From assembly GCF_000397205.1 (NCBI RefSeq), contig NC_021237.1, forward strand, positions 3,473,001 through 3,537,000: 64,000 nt of DNA. The letters run 5' to 3'. Below, piece after piece: positions 1 through 8,193 of this stretch. Every line of letters starts with the position of its first letter. Position 1 is the stretch's first letter. The notes under the pieces are model-generated. The model was not told where the DNA came from. It ran no database searches and saw only the letters and a list, made by a program, of their open reading frames with translations. This DNA is from Pseudomonas protegens CHA0. Lineage in GTDB: Bacteria; Pseudomonadota; Gammaproteobacteria; Pseudomonadales; Pseudomonadaceae. A program made the translations under genes and the position numbers.

Positions 1-1
1 C

Positions 2-1168
2 GGCCTGGCCGTGGACCCGGTGCGCGATACCAGCCTGGATGCCTTCACCGACCAGGCGGTCAAGGACCTGAAGATCGGCACCCTGCCCGGCTCCAACGTG
101 ATCTCCATCGTCTACGCCAGCCCCAACGCCGCCGAAGGCACGCGCTTTGTCGAGCGCCTGCTGGCCAACTACCTGAAGAACCGCCAGGACCTGCAATCCA
201 ACGAACTGCCCGAAGCCTTCTACGAACAGAAGAAGGCCCAGTACCAGTCGCGCCTGGATGACCTGGAAGGCAAGCGCCAGGCCCTGCTGGAAGCGGCCCA
301 CGCCTCCGACCCCAAGGAAGAGATCACCTTCCGCCTGAACGCCATCAACACCGAAGAGCAATCGCTCAACGGCTACCGCGACCAGGCCCTGGAGAACCAG
401 CGCCGCCTGGATTACCTGCAGAAGAACCTGGCTGCCGCGCGCAAGGCCGGCCTCACCGACTACACCTTCCCCTTCGCCTTCGCCAACACCGTGGACAACG
501 TTGCCTACGAAGACCGCGAGATCAAGCAACTGGGCGAACAGCTGACCAACCTGGTGAGCCAGTACGGCACCACCGCCGACACCTACCGCGCCGACAGCGT
601 GCCCATGCAGCAGCAGCGCGAGCAGATCGTGCGGGCCCGGGCGCAGTTCCTCAAGGTGGTGGAAAACCGCGTGCGCGAGCGCAGCAGCGACTTGCAGATC
701 ACCCAGTCGGTGATCGCCCAGAAGACCGCGCGGATCAACGACTACAAGGCGCGGGTGCGCGACCTGCAAGAGGTCCTGAGCAAACTGCGCCAGCTGGACA
801 CTGAAATCGATGCCTTGCACAAAGCCTTCTTCACCTACACCCAGCGCTACGAAGAGAGCCGTGGCGAGCGCCTGATCAGTGGCGAGCTGTCCAACGCGCG
901 GGTCCTGAGCCAGCCTTACGAACCCAGCGAAGCGGCGTTCCCCAAGCCGATGCTGATCATTCCCCTGGGCCTGCTCACCGGCCTGCTGCTGGCCATTGCC
1001 CTGGGCTATGTCTACGAGTTCTTCGACCATCGCTTCAAGCACCCGGCCCAGGTCAGTGATCACCTCGGCCTGCCGGTGCTGATGGTGCTCAACGCGGTCG
1101 AGCAGCCCCAGGTCAACCCGTACCCGCGCTGGACCTGGCGCTGGGCCTGGCATTGGGCCAAACAGTGA
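2..1168 (+). CDS. GumC/Wzz-type polysaccharide chain-length determinant (5' partial)
   Basis: The reading frame is open from the window edge, so the N-terminus is missing; 388 residues are visible. The visible part is a long, charged, coiled-coil-rich periplasmic domain (roughly residues 50-300). It is followed by a hydrophobic segment near residues 322-343 (PMLIIPLGLLTGLLLAIALG) and a short cytoplasmic tail, the topology of GumC/Wzz polysaccharide co-polymerases that set chain length with the Wzy polymerase. No Walker motifs follow the last membrane segment, so it lacks a fused tyrosine kinase. It opens the exopolysaccharide operon in this window, and its stop overlaps the next start (GTGA). 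The family call is confident; the polymer is unknown. Confidence 0.85.
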   Translation, partial: GLAVDPVRDTSLDAFTDQAVKDLKIGTLPGSNVISIVYASPNAAEGTRFVERLLANYLKNRQDLQSNELPEAFYEQKKAQYQSRLDDLEGKRQALLEAAHASDPKEEITFRLNAINTEEQSLNGYRDQALENQRRLDYLQKNLAAARKAGLTDYTFPFAFANTVDNVAYEDREIKQLGEQLTNLVSQYGTTADTYRADSVPMQQQREQIVRARAQFLKVVENRVRERSSDLQITQSVIAQKTARINDYKARVRDLQEVLSKLRQLDTEIDALHKAFFTYTQRYEESRGERLISGELSNARVLSQPYEPSEAAFPKPMLIIPLGLLTGLLLAIALGYVYEFFDHRFKHPAQVSDHLGLPVLMVLNAVEQPQVNPYPRWTWRWAWHWAKQ

Positions 1169-2280
1169 GCGACCTGAGCATGGCCGCGCAGCCTATCGTG
1201 CACCTGATCCACAGCGGCGGTTTCTACGGTGCCGAGCGCATGCTGCTGGATCATTGCCTGGGCACCCCGGGGCAGCATCGGGTGGTGTTCATCAATGCCC
1301 CCGATGCGCTGCTGCAGCGTTTCGCCGAGGCCGGCGTGGCGAGCCACAACTGCCACTGCCTGCAGGAACTGCTGGCGCACCTGCGACAACAGCCGGGGCT
1401 GCTCAACGCGCACAACTTCAAGGCCCAGGTGTTTGCCTGGGTCTGCGCCCGGCGCCTGCGCCTGCCCCTGGTCATGACCCAGCACGGCTTCACCCCGCGC
1501 AGCCTGAAACAGAAGTTCTACACCTGGCTCAGCCTGCGCCTGTGCCGCAGCCGCCGGGTGCGCCGGGTCGCCTGCGTGGCCCAGAGCATTGCCCTGCTGC
1601 ACCTGGAGGCGGGGGTCGCCGAGGGCAAGCTGCGGGTGATCCCCAACGGCCTGCCGGAGCCGGCCCTGGAACTGCCGGCGAGCCTGGACGGGCCGCCGCT
1701 GCGCGAGCCCGAAGTACGCCGCGACGAAATGGAACCCTTGGTGGGTTTCGTCGGGCGCCTGAGCGCGGAAAAAGGCCCGGACCTGTTTCTCGATGCGCTG
1801 ATCGACCTGTGCCAGCAGCGCCCTGCGCTCAAGGCCGTGCTGCTGGGCGATGGTGAACAGAACCAGGCCCTGCGCGAGCGCATCAACGAAGCCGGGTTGG
1901 CCACGCGCATCCTGCTGCCGGGCTATCAGAACGACATGCAGCCCTGGCTCAAGCGCCTGAATGTGCTGGTACTGAGTTCACGCACCGAAGGCACACCGAT
2001 GATCCTGCTCGAAGCCATGCAGGCCGGCACCCCGGTGGTGGCCTTTGCCGTGGGCGGGATTCCCGATGTGCTGCAGCACCGGCACAACGGCCTGCTGGCC
2101 AAGCCCCTGGACAGTGCCGGGCTGGGGCGCTGCATCGGCCAGTTGCTGGACGACCCGGTACTGGCCGGGGAGCTGGCCAAGGCCGCCCAGGTCACCCAGC
2201 GCAAGCACTATCACTTGCCCACCCTGGCTCGCCGCTGGGATGAGCTGTACCGCGTCGCCAGAGAGAGCTCCCGAGTATGA
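1165..2280 (+). CDS. glycosyltransferase family 4
   Basis: GT-B fold retaining glycosyltransferase that would add a sugar to the lipid-linked repeat unit at the inner membrane. It has an N-terminal acceptor motif (GGFYGAERMLLDH, about residues 18-30), the donor-domain opening VGFVGRLSAEKGPD (about 193-206), and the E-x7-E nucleotide-sugar motif in EGTPMILLEAMQAGTP (about 275-290). The start is set at the GTG of the GTGA overlap with the upstream stop; an in-frame ATG at 1180 is the alternative, and neither has a strong ribosome site. Its end overlaps the next start by 4 bp. Donor and acceptor sugars cannot be read from the sequence. Confidence 0.88.
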   Translation: MSDLSMAAQPIVHLIHSGGFYGAERMLLDHCLGTPGQHRVVFINAPDALLQRFAEAGVASHNCHCLQELLAHLRQQPGLLNAHNFKAQVFAWVCARRLRLPLVMTQHGFTPRSLKQKFYTWLSLRLCRSRRVRRVACVAQSIALLHLEAGVAEGKLRVIPNGLPEPALELPASLDGPPLREPEVRRDEMEPLVGFVGRLSAEKGPDLFLDALIDLCQQRPALKAVLLGDGEQNQALRERINEAGLATRILLPGYQNDMQPWLKRLNVLVLSSRTEGTPMILLEAMQAGTPVVAFAVGGIPDVLQHRHNGLLAKPLDSAGLGRCIGQLLDDPVLAGELAKAAQVTQRKHYHLPTLARRWDELYRVARESSRV

Positions 2281-3647
2281 TCGCCGCTCCGTTCCTGGGT
2301 TTGCTGCTGGGCCTGGCCGCACTGTTGCTGCTGGCCAGCCCCTGGCCGTTTCTTGCGCCGCTGGTGGTGGTTGGGCTGTTCGGCCTGGCGCTGCTGTACC
2401 GGCGCCCGGGCTGGGGCCTGCTGGGGATCTGCGCCCTGGTGCCCTTCGAAGGCCTGTTCAAGGACAGCGCGTTCTCCGGGGCCAAGCTGCTGGGCGCCTC
2501 GCTGATCCTGATCATGCTGTTCAAGCTGTTGCTGCGGCAGATCCCCGACACCCGCCTGCGCAGCAACCTGTGGCGGGCCCTGGGGCCATTTCTGCTGTGC
2601 CTGCTGCTGAGCATGCTGTACAGCGAGAACCTGCTGGTGTCGCTGGACAGCCTGCGGGAGCTGGCAGTGGGCCTGGTGCTGTTCTTCGTCACCCTGCTGA
2701 TTGCCCGGGAAGTCAACCTGCTGATGCTCTGCCGCCTGCTGGCGGTGAGCGTGGCCATCACCTGTGTGATCGCCCTGGTATCGGCCAAGTACCAGGTGGG
2801 CGGCCGGGCCATCGGCCTGTTGCAGGATGCCAACTACTTCGCCCTGCTGATCGCCATGGCGGTGCCGCCGGCGATCTTCCTCGCCCTGCGTTCGCCCCAT
2901 TGGCCGGTGCGGCTGTTCTGGGTCGGCATCAGCCTGACCCTGATGGCCGGGATGACCAAGACCGACTCGCGCTCGGGCCTGCTGGTGGTGCTGTTCACCA
3001 TTGCCATCGGCGTCTGGCACTACCGCGACCGGCTCAAGGGCCTGCGGCCCAAGCACCTGGGCTTCGCCATGTTCGCCGTGGCCATCGTCATTCCCCTGGG
3101 CATTGCCGTGCTGCCGGCGGAGTACGTGGCGCGGATCCAGTCCCTGAGCATGCTCAAGTCCGGCGCGCACTCGGCGGACACCTCCCTGGGCCGGCGCACC
3201 TCCTACCTGGTGGTGGGCGGCCAGATGATCCGCCAGAACCCGCTGCTGGGCTCGGGCCTGGGGACCTTCCCGATCCACTACGCGCAGACCGGCTTTGCCA
3301 GCAGCTTCTCGGAAAACATGAACGAGCCGGACCTGTTCCGCCGGGCCCACAACACCTACCTGGAGCTGTTCAGCGAGCTGGGCATTCCCGGCGGCCTGAG
3401 CTTCGTGGCGCTGATGCTGATGGGCCTGCGCAACTTCGAACGGGCGCGCCAGGGCTTTCTTGCCCGGGGCCAGCGCGAACAGGCCGATATCGCCACCCAC
3501 CTGGGCCTGAGCCTGTTGGCCATGGCGGTGTTCCTGCTGTTTCTCAGCGCGCCGAACCACAAGTACCTGTGGATCTTCCTCGCCCTGTCCAGCGTCCTGC
3601 GCCTGCAGGCAGAAGACGCTCCCGTACCGCGCCCGGCCCCGGCCTGA
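2277..3647 (+). CDS. O-antigen ligase/Wzy-type polysaccharide polymerase
   Basis: A 456-residue polytopic membrane protein with about ten or more hydrophobic segments and a large periplasmic loop in the C-terminal half. Near residue 356 is RAHNTYLELFSELGIPGG, the signature of the Wzy_C/O-antigen ligase family, preceded by GSGLGTFPIHY. In a Wzx/Wzy system this protein polymerises flipped repeat units in the periplasm. It starts at an ATGA overlap with the glycosyltransferase gene and sits with a co-polymerase and a flippase, so polymerase is more likely than ligase. About 140 bp with a REP-like repeat separate it from the next gene, the largest gap inside the operon. Confidence 0.85.
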   Translation: MIAAPFLGLLLGLAALLLLASPWPFLAPLVVVGLFGLALLYRRPGWGLLGICALVPFEGLFKDSAFSGAKLLGASLILIMLFKLLLRQIPDTRLRSNLWRALGPFLLCLLLSMLYSENLLVSLDSLRELAVGLVLFFVTLLIAREVNLLMLCRLLAVSVAITCVIALVSAKYQVGGRAIGLLQDANYFALLIAMAVPPAIFLALRSPHWPVRLFWVGISLTLMAGMTKTDSRSGLLVVLFTIAIGVWHYRDRLKGLRPKHLGFAMFAVAIVIPLGIAVLPAEYVARIQSLSMLKSGAHSADTSLGRRTSYLVVGGQMIRQNPLLGSGLGTFPIHYAQTGFASSFSENMNEPDLFRRAHNTYLELFSELGIPGGLSFVALMLMGLRNFERARQGFLARGQREQADIATHLGLSLLAMAVFLLFLSAPNHKYLWIFLALSSVLRLQAEDAPVPRPAPA

Positions 3648-3656
3648 CAACGCCGC

Positions 3657-3712
3657 GTGTAGCCACTGCCCCAGGCTGCGACAAGGCCCGAAGGGCCTTC
3701 TGGCCCCCAGGA
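3657..3712 (+). repeat. Pseudomonas GTAGCC-type intergenic repeat with hairpin
   Basis: The gap between the polymerase and the next glycosyltransferase begins GTAGCCACTGCC and contains the perfect short hairpin AAGGCCC-GAA-GGGCCTT (3683-3699). A related element starts GTAGCCGCTGCC at 55025. This is a second intergenic repeat type, distinct from the GTAGGAGC REP. It has no T-run, so it may attenuate rather than end transcription. Confidence 0.6.
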
Positions 3713-3791
3713 GCAGCACCGACAGAACAGCAACACCGCGCCCTCACCCGGCGCCCACGACAACAACGCAATCTGGCCAAGGGAGGCAAAG

Positions 3792-4757
3792 ATGCAAAGG
3801 ATCAGCGTGATCGTGCCCATGTACAACGAGGCGCGTCACATCACCCGCACCCTGGACAGCGTGCTGCGCGCCGCCCGGGCGGCGACCCTGGACTGCGAAC
3901 TGATAGTGGTGGACAACGGCTCCACCGATCAGGGGCCGCAACGGGCCCGGGAGCTGGGCGCGCGGGTGCTGCTGTGCCCGGGCATCGGCATCGGCGCCCT
4001 GCGCAACCGCGGTGCGGCGGTGGCCACCGGCGATAGCCTGGCGTTCCTCGACGCCGACATCGAAGTGCCCGGCAATTGGCTGCAGCTCTGGCAGCAGGCC
4101 CATGCCGAGCAGCGTGCCGAGGTCTTCGCCCTGGACTGCGCGGCACCCGCCAGCGCCCCCTGGTTCGCCCGGGCCTGGCAGCGCCGCAGCCTGGCCGGCG
4201 ACCCGCAACCCCGGCTACTGCCGTGGATGCCCACCCCCAACCTGTGCCTGCAGCGGGCCTGGTTCGAACGGGTCGGCGGCTTCAACGAACAGCTGCGCAC
4301 CGGCGAGGACAAGGATTTCGGCCTGCGCCTGCACGCTGCCGGCGCCCGCCAGTTGAGTCTGCCCCAGCCCCAGGTGCTGCATTGGGGCTACGAGGCCAGC
4401 TGGGCCGAATGGGCCGGCAAGGAACGCTGGCGCCAGGGCAGCCACGTGCAATTGCTCAAGGGCAGCGGCTTCAGCCTGCGCCTGTTGCGCTTTCCCCTGT
4501 TGTGCCTGGCCTGCGCCCTGCTCAGCCTCGTGGCGTTGCTGTGCCTGCTCGCGGGCCTGCCCGGCGCCGCGGGCCTGTGCCTGCTGCTGGGGGCGCTGGC
4601 GCCCCTGGCCCTGGCCGTGCGCCAGGGCCTGCGCCAACGCGACCCGCTGTTCGTCCTGCAACTCTGGCTGCTGCACTGGGTGCGCCTGCACCTGGGCGCC
4701 CTGGCCCTGGTGCAGGCCCTGTTCAACCGTTCTGCCGAGAGACCTGACCGTGGCTAA
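3792..4757 (+). CDS. glycosyltransferase family 2, membrane-anchored
   Basis: GT-A inverting glycosyltransferase. It shows ISVIVPMYNE (4-13), the nucleotide-binding DNGSTD (41-46), the metal-binding DAD at 87-89, and the acceptor-side GEDKDFGLRL near residue 170. A leucine-rich hydrophobic hairpin at about residues 225-275 should anchor it to the inner membrane. The start has a good Shine-Dalgarno (AAGGGAGG) just upstream, as expected because translation must restart after the 140-bp gap. It overlaps the next gene by 8 bp. It probably elongates the undecaprenyl-linked repeat unit; the sugar is unknown. Confidence 0.85.
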   Translation: MQRISVIVPMYNEARHITRTLDSVLRAARAATLDCELIVVDNGSTDQGPQRARELGARVLLCPGIGIGALRNRGAAVATGDSLAFLDADIEVPGNWLQLWQQAHAEQRAEVFALDCAAPASAPWFARAWQRRSLAGDPQPRLLPWMPTPNLCLQRAWFERVGGFNEQLRTGEDKDFGLRLHAAGARQLSLPQPQVLHWGYEASWAEWAGKERWRQGSHVQLLKGSGFSLRLLRFPLLCLACALLSLVALLCLLAGLPGAAGLCLLLGALAPLALAVRQGLRQRDPLFVLQLWLLHWVRLHLGALALVQALFNRSAERPDRG

Positions 4758-5886
4758 AATACTTTTCTGGCTGTGCCTGCTACTGCCTTTCTATGCCTGG
4801 GTCGGCTACCCCCTGCTGCTGGCCCTGCTCAGCCTGTTCGTCAGGCCGCGGCCGGTGCAGGAAGGCGCGCCGCTGTCGGTCAGCGTGATCATCGCCGCGC
4901 ACAACGAAGGCCCGCACATCGAGCACAAGCTGCGCACCCTGTTGCAGCAGGACTACCCGGCCACCGACCTGCAGATCATCCTCGCCAGCGACGGTTCCAG
5001 CGACGACACCGTGGCCACGGCCCTGGGCGTGCGCGACTCACGGATCGTGGTCCTGGACCTGCCTCGGGTGGGCAAGGCCGGGGCGCTGAACGCCGCGGTG
5101 GAACTGGCGCGCAACGATATCCTGGTGTTCACCGACGCCGATAACCAGTGGTCCCACGACACCCTGGGCAAGCTGCTGGCGCCCTTGTCCGACCCGCAGG
5201 TAGGGGCCTGTGGCGGGCACATGATCATCCCCGACCCCGGGCACAACCTGAGCCTGGGAGACAGCCTGTACCGGCACTACGAGGCCTGGTTGCGCCAGGC
5301 GGAAAACCGCACCGGCTGCATGGTCTCCGCCGACGGCGCGCTGCTGGCCCTGCGCCGCGAACTGTTCCAGCGGGTTCCGGCCGAGGTCAACGATGACTTC
5401 TTCATCAGCACCTGCGCCCCGGTGGCCGGCAAGCGGATCGTCTATGTCGAGGAGGCCCAGGTGCTGGACCAGGGCGTGGACGAAGCCGGCAAGCAGTACC
5501 GGCGGCGCCTGCGGGTCACCGTCGGCGGCCTGCAGAGCCTGGCCCAGCGCCGCGAGCTGATGAACCCACTGCGCCACGGCGCCTACGCCATCGCCCTGAT
5601 CAGCCACAAGCTGATCCGCCGCCTGGCCCCGGTGCTGTTGCTGCCGCTGCTGGTCAGCAGCCTGCTGCTGTGGAATGCCGGCGCCTTCTACAGCCTGGCC
5701 CTGCTGGCCCAGGTGCTGGGTTACGGCGCGGGGATCATGGGCCTGCTGGACCGCCGCGGGCGCCTGCCCAAGGTGTTTCGCCTGGCCGGTTTCGTGCTGG
5801 TGACAATGGCCGGCATGAGCATGGGCCTCTGGCAATTTCTCCGCGGGCAGCGCTATGCCCTGTGGAACCCACAACAGAACCGCTGA
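4750..5886 (+). CDS. glycosyltransferase family 2, cellulose-synthase-like topology
   Basis: A 378-residue processive-type GT2 with an N-terminal membrane segment (residues 3-30), a cytoplasmic catalytic domain, and C-terminal hydrophobic segments (about 290-375). Catalytic landmarks are SVIIAAHNEG, ASDGSSDD, VFTDADNQW (DAD near 129), NDDFF (near 215) and an Arg-rich QYRRRLR stretch. The GTG start lies inside the end of the previous gene, giving translational coupling. This topology suits a synthase-like enzyme or a membrane glycosyltransferase acting on lipid-linked sugar. The overall set still points to Wzx/Wzy export, because a flippase and a polymerase are both present. Confidence 0.82.
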   Translation: MAKILFWLCLLLPFYAWVGYPLLLALLSLFVRPRPVQEGAPLSVSVIIAAHNEGPHIEHKLRTLLQQDYPATDLQIILASDGSSDDTVATALGVRDSRIVVLDLPRVGKAGALNAAVELARNDILVFTDADNQWSHDTLGKLLAPLSDPQVGACGGHMIIPDPGHNLSLGDSLYRHYEAWLRQAENRTGCMVSADGALLALRRELFQRVPAEVNDDFFISTCAPVAGKRIVYVEEAQVLDQGVDEAGKQYRRRLRVTVGGLQSLAQRRELMNPLRHGAYAIALISHKLIRRLAPVLLLPLLVSSLLLWNAGAFYSLALLAQVLGYGAGIMGLLDRRGRLPKVFRLAGFVLVTMAGMSMGLWQFLRGQRYALWNPQQNR

Positions 5887-5887
5887 C

Positions 5888-6886
5888 ATGAACCTCAAAC
5901 TCAACCTCAAGCGCCTGCTGGGCAGCGCCTACTTGCACAGCGTCGGCCGCGCCCGCCTCAGCGAAGCCGGGGTGGTGCTGATGCTGCACCGGGTGCTGGC
6001 CGACGAGCAGGCCGCCCGCCGGCCGCACCGGGCGCCACTGTGTGTCGGCCAGCGCCAGTTCGAGCACCTGCTGCGCTGGCTGCGGCGGCATTTCGACTGT
6101 GTGCCGCTCAATCACCTGCTGCAATACCCCGGCGGTGACCGGCCGCGCCTGGCCCTGACCTTCGATGACGGCTGGCGCGACAACGCCGAGGTGGCCTACC
6201 CGCTGCTGGAGCGCTACGAGGTGCCGGCGAGCATCTTCCTCTCCACCGACTTCATCGGCAGCGCCCAGGGCTTCTGGTGGGAGTCCATCGGCGAAACGCT
6301 CTGGCTGCGGCCCGCAAGCGCCGCGGCCCGGCCGCTGCTGGAACAGTTGCAGGCGCTGCAACTGGCACCTGCGGCCGAACTGTTGCAGCCGGGTGACAGC
6401 GACGCCCGCAGCCGGCTCCTGGGGCGCTACCTGCAACGCTTGAAGACCCTGCCCGGGCCCACCCTCCAGGCCCTGGCCGACAGTTGCCCCAACGAGCACG
6501 GCCCCCACAGCCTGGACTGGGCCCAGGTGCAGCGCCTGGAGCGTTCGGCACTGGTGCGCTTTGGGCCCCACGGCGCCAGCCATGCCATTCTCACCGGCCT
6601 TGACGAGGCCGCGCTGAAAGCGGATCTGCAACGCTCCCATCAGGCGTTGCAGAACCATTGCCAGGCGCCGCTGGGGGTCTATTGCTACCCCAATGGCGAC
6701 CACAATGCCCAGGTGCGCGCCGCCGTCGCCGGGCTGGGTTATCGCTACGCCCTGGGCACCCGCCCCGGGCTGATCGAGGCCAGTGGCAACCCGCTCCTGG
6801 CCTTGCCACGCATCGACGTCAGCCACGCCAGCGCCGCCCGCCCCGGCTTGCTGGCCTGGCGCCTGCTGCAGGGAGCCCGGGCATGA
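5888..6886 (+). CDS. polysaccharide deacetylase family protein (NodB/CE4)
   Basis: 332 residues starting one base after the previous stop; an in-frame start further upstream would overlap the glycosyltransferase without need. LALTFDDGWRDN (about 88-99) is the CE4 motif 1 with the catalytic and metal-binding Asp pair. FLSTDFIG and YCYPNGDHN correspond to later active-site motifs. No signal peptide is evident, so it may act on lipid-linked N-acetyl sugars on the cytoplasmic side. It resembles deacetylases of exopolysaccharide clusters. A second, unrelated deacetylase (ChbG/YdjC fold) ends the same operon. Substrate not determined. Confidence 0.82.
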   Translation: MNLKLNLKRLLGSAYLHSVGRARLSEAGVVLMLHRVLADEQAARRPHRAPLCVGQRQFEHLLRWLRRHFDCVPLNHLLQYPGGDRPRLALTFDDGWRDNAEVAYPLLERYEVPASIFLSTDFIGSAQGFWWESIGETLWLRPASAAARPLLEQLQALQLAPAAELLQPGDSDARSRLLGRYLQRLKTLPGPTLQALADSCPNEHGPHSLDWAQVQRLERSALVRFGPHGASHAILTGLDEAALKADLQRSHQALQNHCQAPLGVYCYPNGDHNAQVRAAVAGLGYRYALGTRPGLIEASGNPLLALPRIDVSHASAARPGLLAWRLLQGARA

Positions 6887-8193
6887 AGCGCGGCGGCTAC
6901 CTCTGGCACCTGGCCCTGAGCATGGGCACGCGCCTGGCGATGATCGGCCTGCGGCTGCTGCGCAACGTGCTGCTGGCTCGATTGCTGGGCCCGGCGGATC
7001 GCGGCCTGTTCGCCCTGCTCAGCACCCTGCCGGACCTGATTGCCGCCCTGACCAGCGGCGGGCTGAACACCGCGGTCGGCTATGAAGCCGCGCGCCAGCG
7101 GCCCATGGGCCTGCTACTGACCCAGGTGCTGGTCTACGGCTGCCTGCTGGCCAGCCTGCTGACCCTGGCCGGGCTGGCGCTGATGAACACCCTGGGCAGC
7201 CAGTGGGAACTGAGCCTGCAACTGGGGGACCTGGCCTGGCTGTTGTTGCTGGCGGTGCCCATCACCGTGCTCAAGAGCGGCCTGCTGACCCTGCACAACG
7301 CCGATGGCCGGGTCGAAGCCTTCAATGCCCTGCGCCTGCTGGAATCCCTGGTGCCGCTGCTGCTGTTCGTCGGCCTGTGGTGGATCTGGCGCGACCAGCC
7401 GCTGTCGGCGGCCCTGGTCAGCTGGCTGGGGGGCACCTTGCTGGTGGTGGTGGTTGGCTGGTGCTGGTTGCGACGCTTCCACGACCTGGGCCTGCGCTGG
7501 CAGGCCGGGGAACAGGGCAAGCTGCTGCGCTACAGCGCCCAGAGCCACCCCGGGGTGCTGTCGCAACAATTGATGCTGCGTTCGGACTACCTGTTCATCG
7601 GTGCCCTGCTCGACCCCGCGGCCCTGGGCTGGTACGCCATGGCCAGCGCCGCCGCCGAGCTGCTGCTGATCATTCCCGAGGCGGTGACCACGCCACTGAT
7701 GAAGCGCCTGCTGCAACAGGGGTCGGGCATCGAGCAACTGACCGCCCTGGCCCTGCGCCTGACCGCCACGGTGATGCTCGGCGCCTGCCTGTGCATGGCG
7801 CTGATCGGCCAGTGGCTGATTGTCACCCTGTTCGGCGCCGACTACGCCCCGGCCTACGATGCCCTGCTGGCCTTGCTGCCCGGGCTGTTCGGCCTGTGCT
7901 ACGCGAGCATCCTGCGCCTGGACCTCTTGGGCAAGCAGCGCCCCGGCACGCTGTCGCTGCTGCTGGCCGGTGGCGCCCTGCTGAACCTGGCGCTCAATGC
8001 GCTGCTGATCCCGTCGCTGGGCATCGCCGGCGCCGGCCTGGCCTCGTCCATCGCCTACCTCGCGGTGAGCCTGGCCATGCTCGGCCTGTATTGCCACCTC
8101 AGCGGTGTGGCCTGGTACCGCACCCTGATCCTGTTACCTGGAGACATCGTCTACGTGCGCCAGTTATTGCGCCCTAAGGAAAGGCTTCAATGA
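6883..8193 (+). CDS. Wzx-like polysaccharide flippase (MOP superfamily)
   Basis: 436 residues with about twelve hydrophobic segments and no large soluble domain. The opening RLLRNVLLARLLGPADRGLFALL is typical of MOP-superfamily polysaccharide exporters. The start is placed at the ATG of an ATGA overlap with the deacetylase gene; the longer open frame upstream lies inside that gene. Role: moving the undecaprenyl-linked repeat unit to the periplasmic face, where the polymerase and chain-length protein of this operon act. The next gene again starts at an ATGA overlap. Confidence 0.85.
   Translation: MKRGGYLWHLALSMGTRLAMIGLRLLRNVLLARLLGPADRGLFALLSTLPDLIAALTSGGLNTAVGYEAARQRPMGLLLTQVLVYGCLLASLLTLAGLALMNTLGSQWELSLQLGDLAWLLLLAVPITVLKSGLLTLHNADGRVEAFNALRLLESLVPLLLFVGLWWIWRDQPLSAALVSWLGGTLLVVVVGWCWLRRFHDLGLRWQAGEQGKLLRYSAQSHPGVLSQQLMLRSDYLFIGALLDPAALGWYAMASAAAELLLIIPEAVTTPLMKRLLQQGSGIEQLTALALRLTATVMLGACLCMALIGQWLIVTLFGADYAPAYDALLALLPGLFGLCYASILRLDLLGKQRPGTLSLLLAGGALLNLALNALLIPSLGIAGAGLASSIAYLAVSLAMLGLYCHLSGVAWYRTLILLPGDIVYVRQLLRPKERLQ

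Noticed and set aside
2045..4036. 663-codon plus-strand frame spanning three exopolysaccharide genes
   Set aside because: Pro/Ala/Gly/Arg-rich composition typical of out-of-frame reading; it overlaps genes with clear glycosyltransferase and polymerase motifs.
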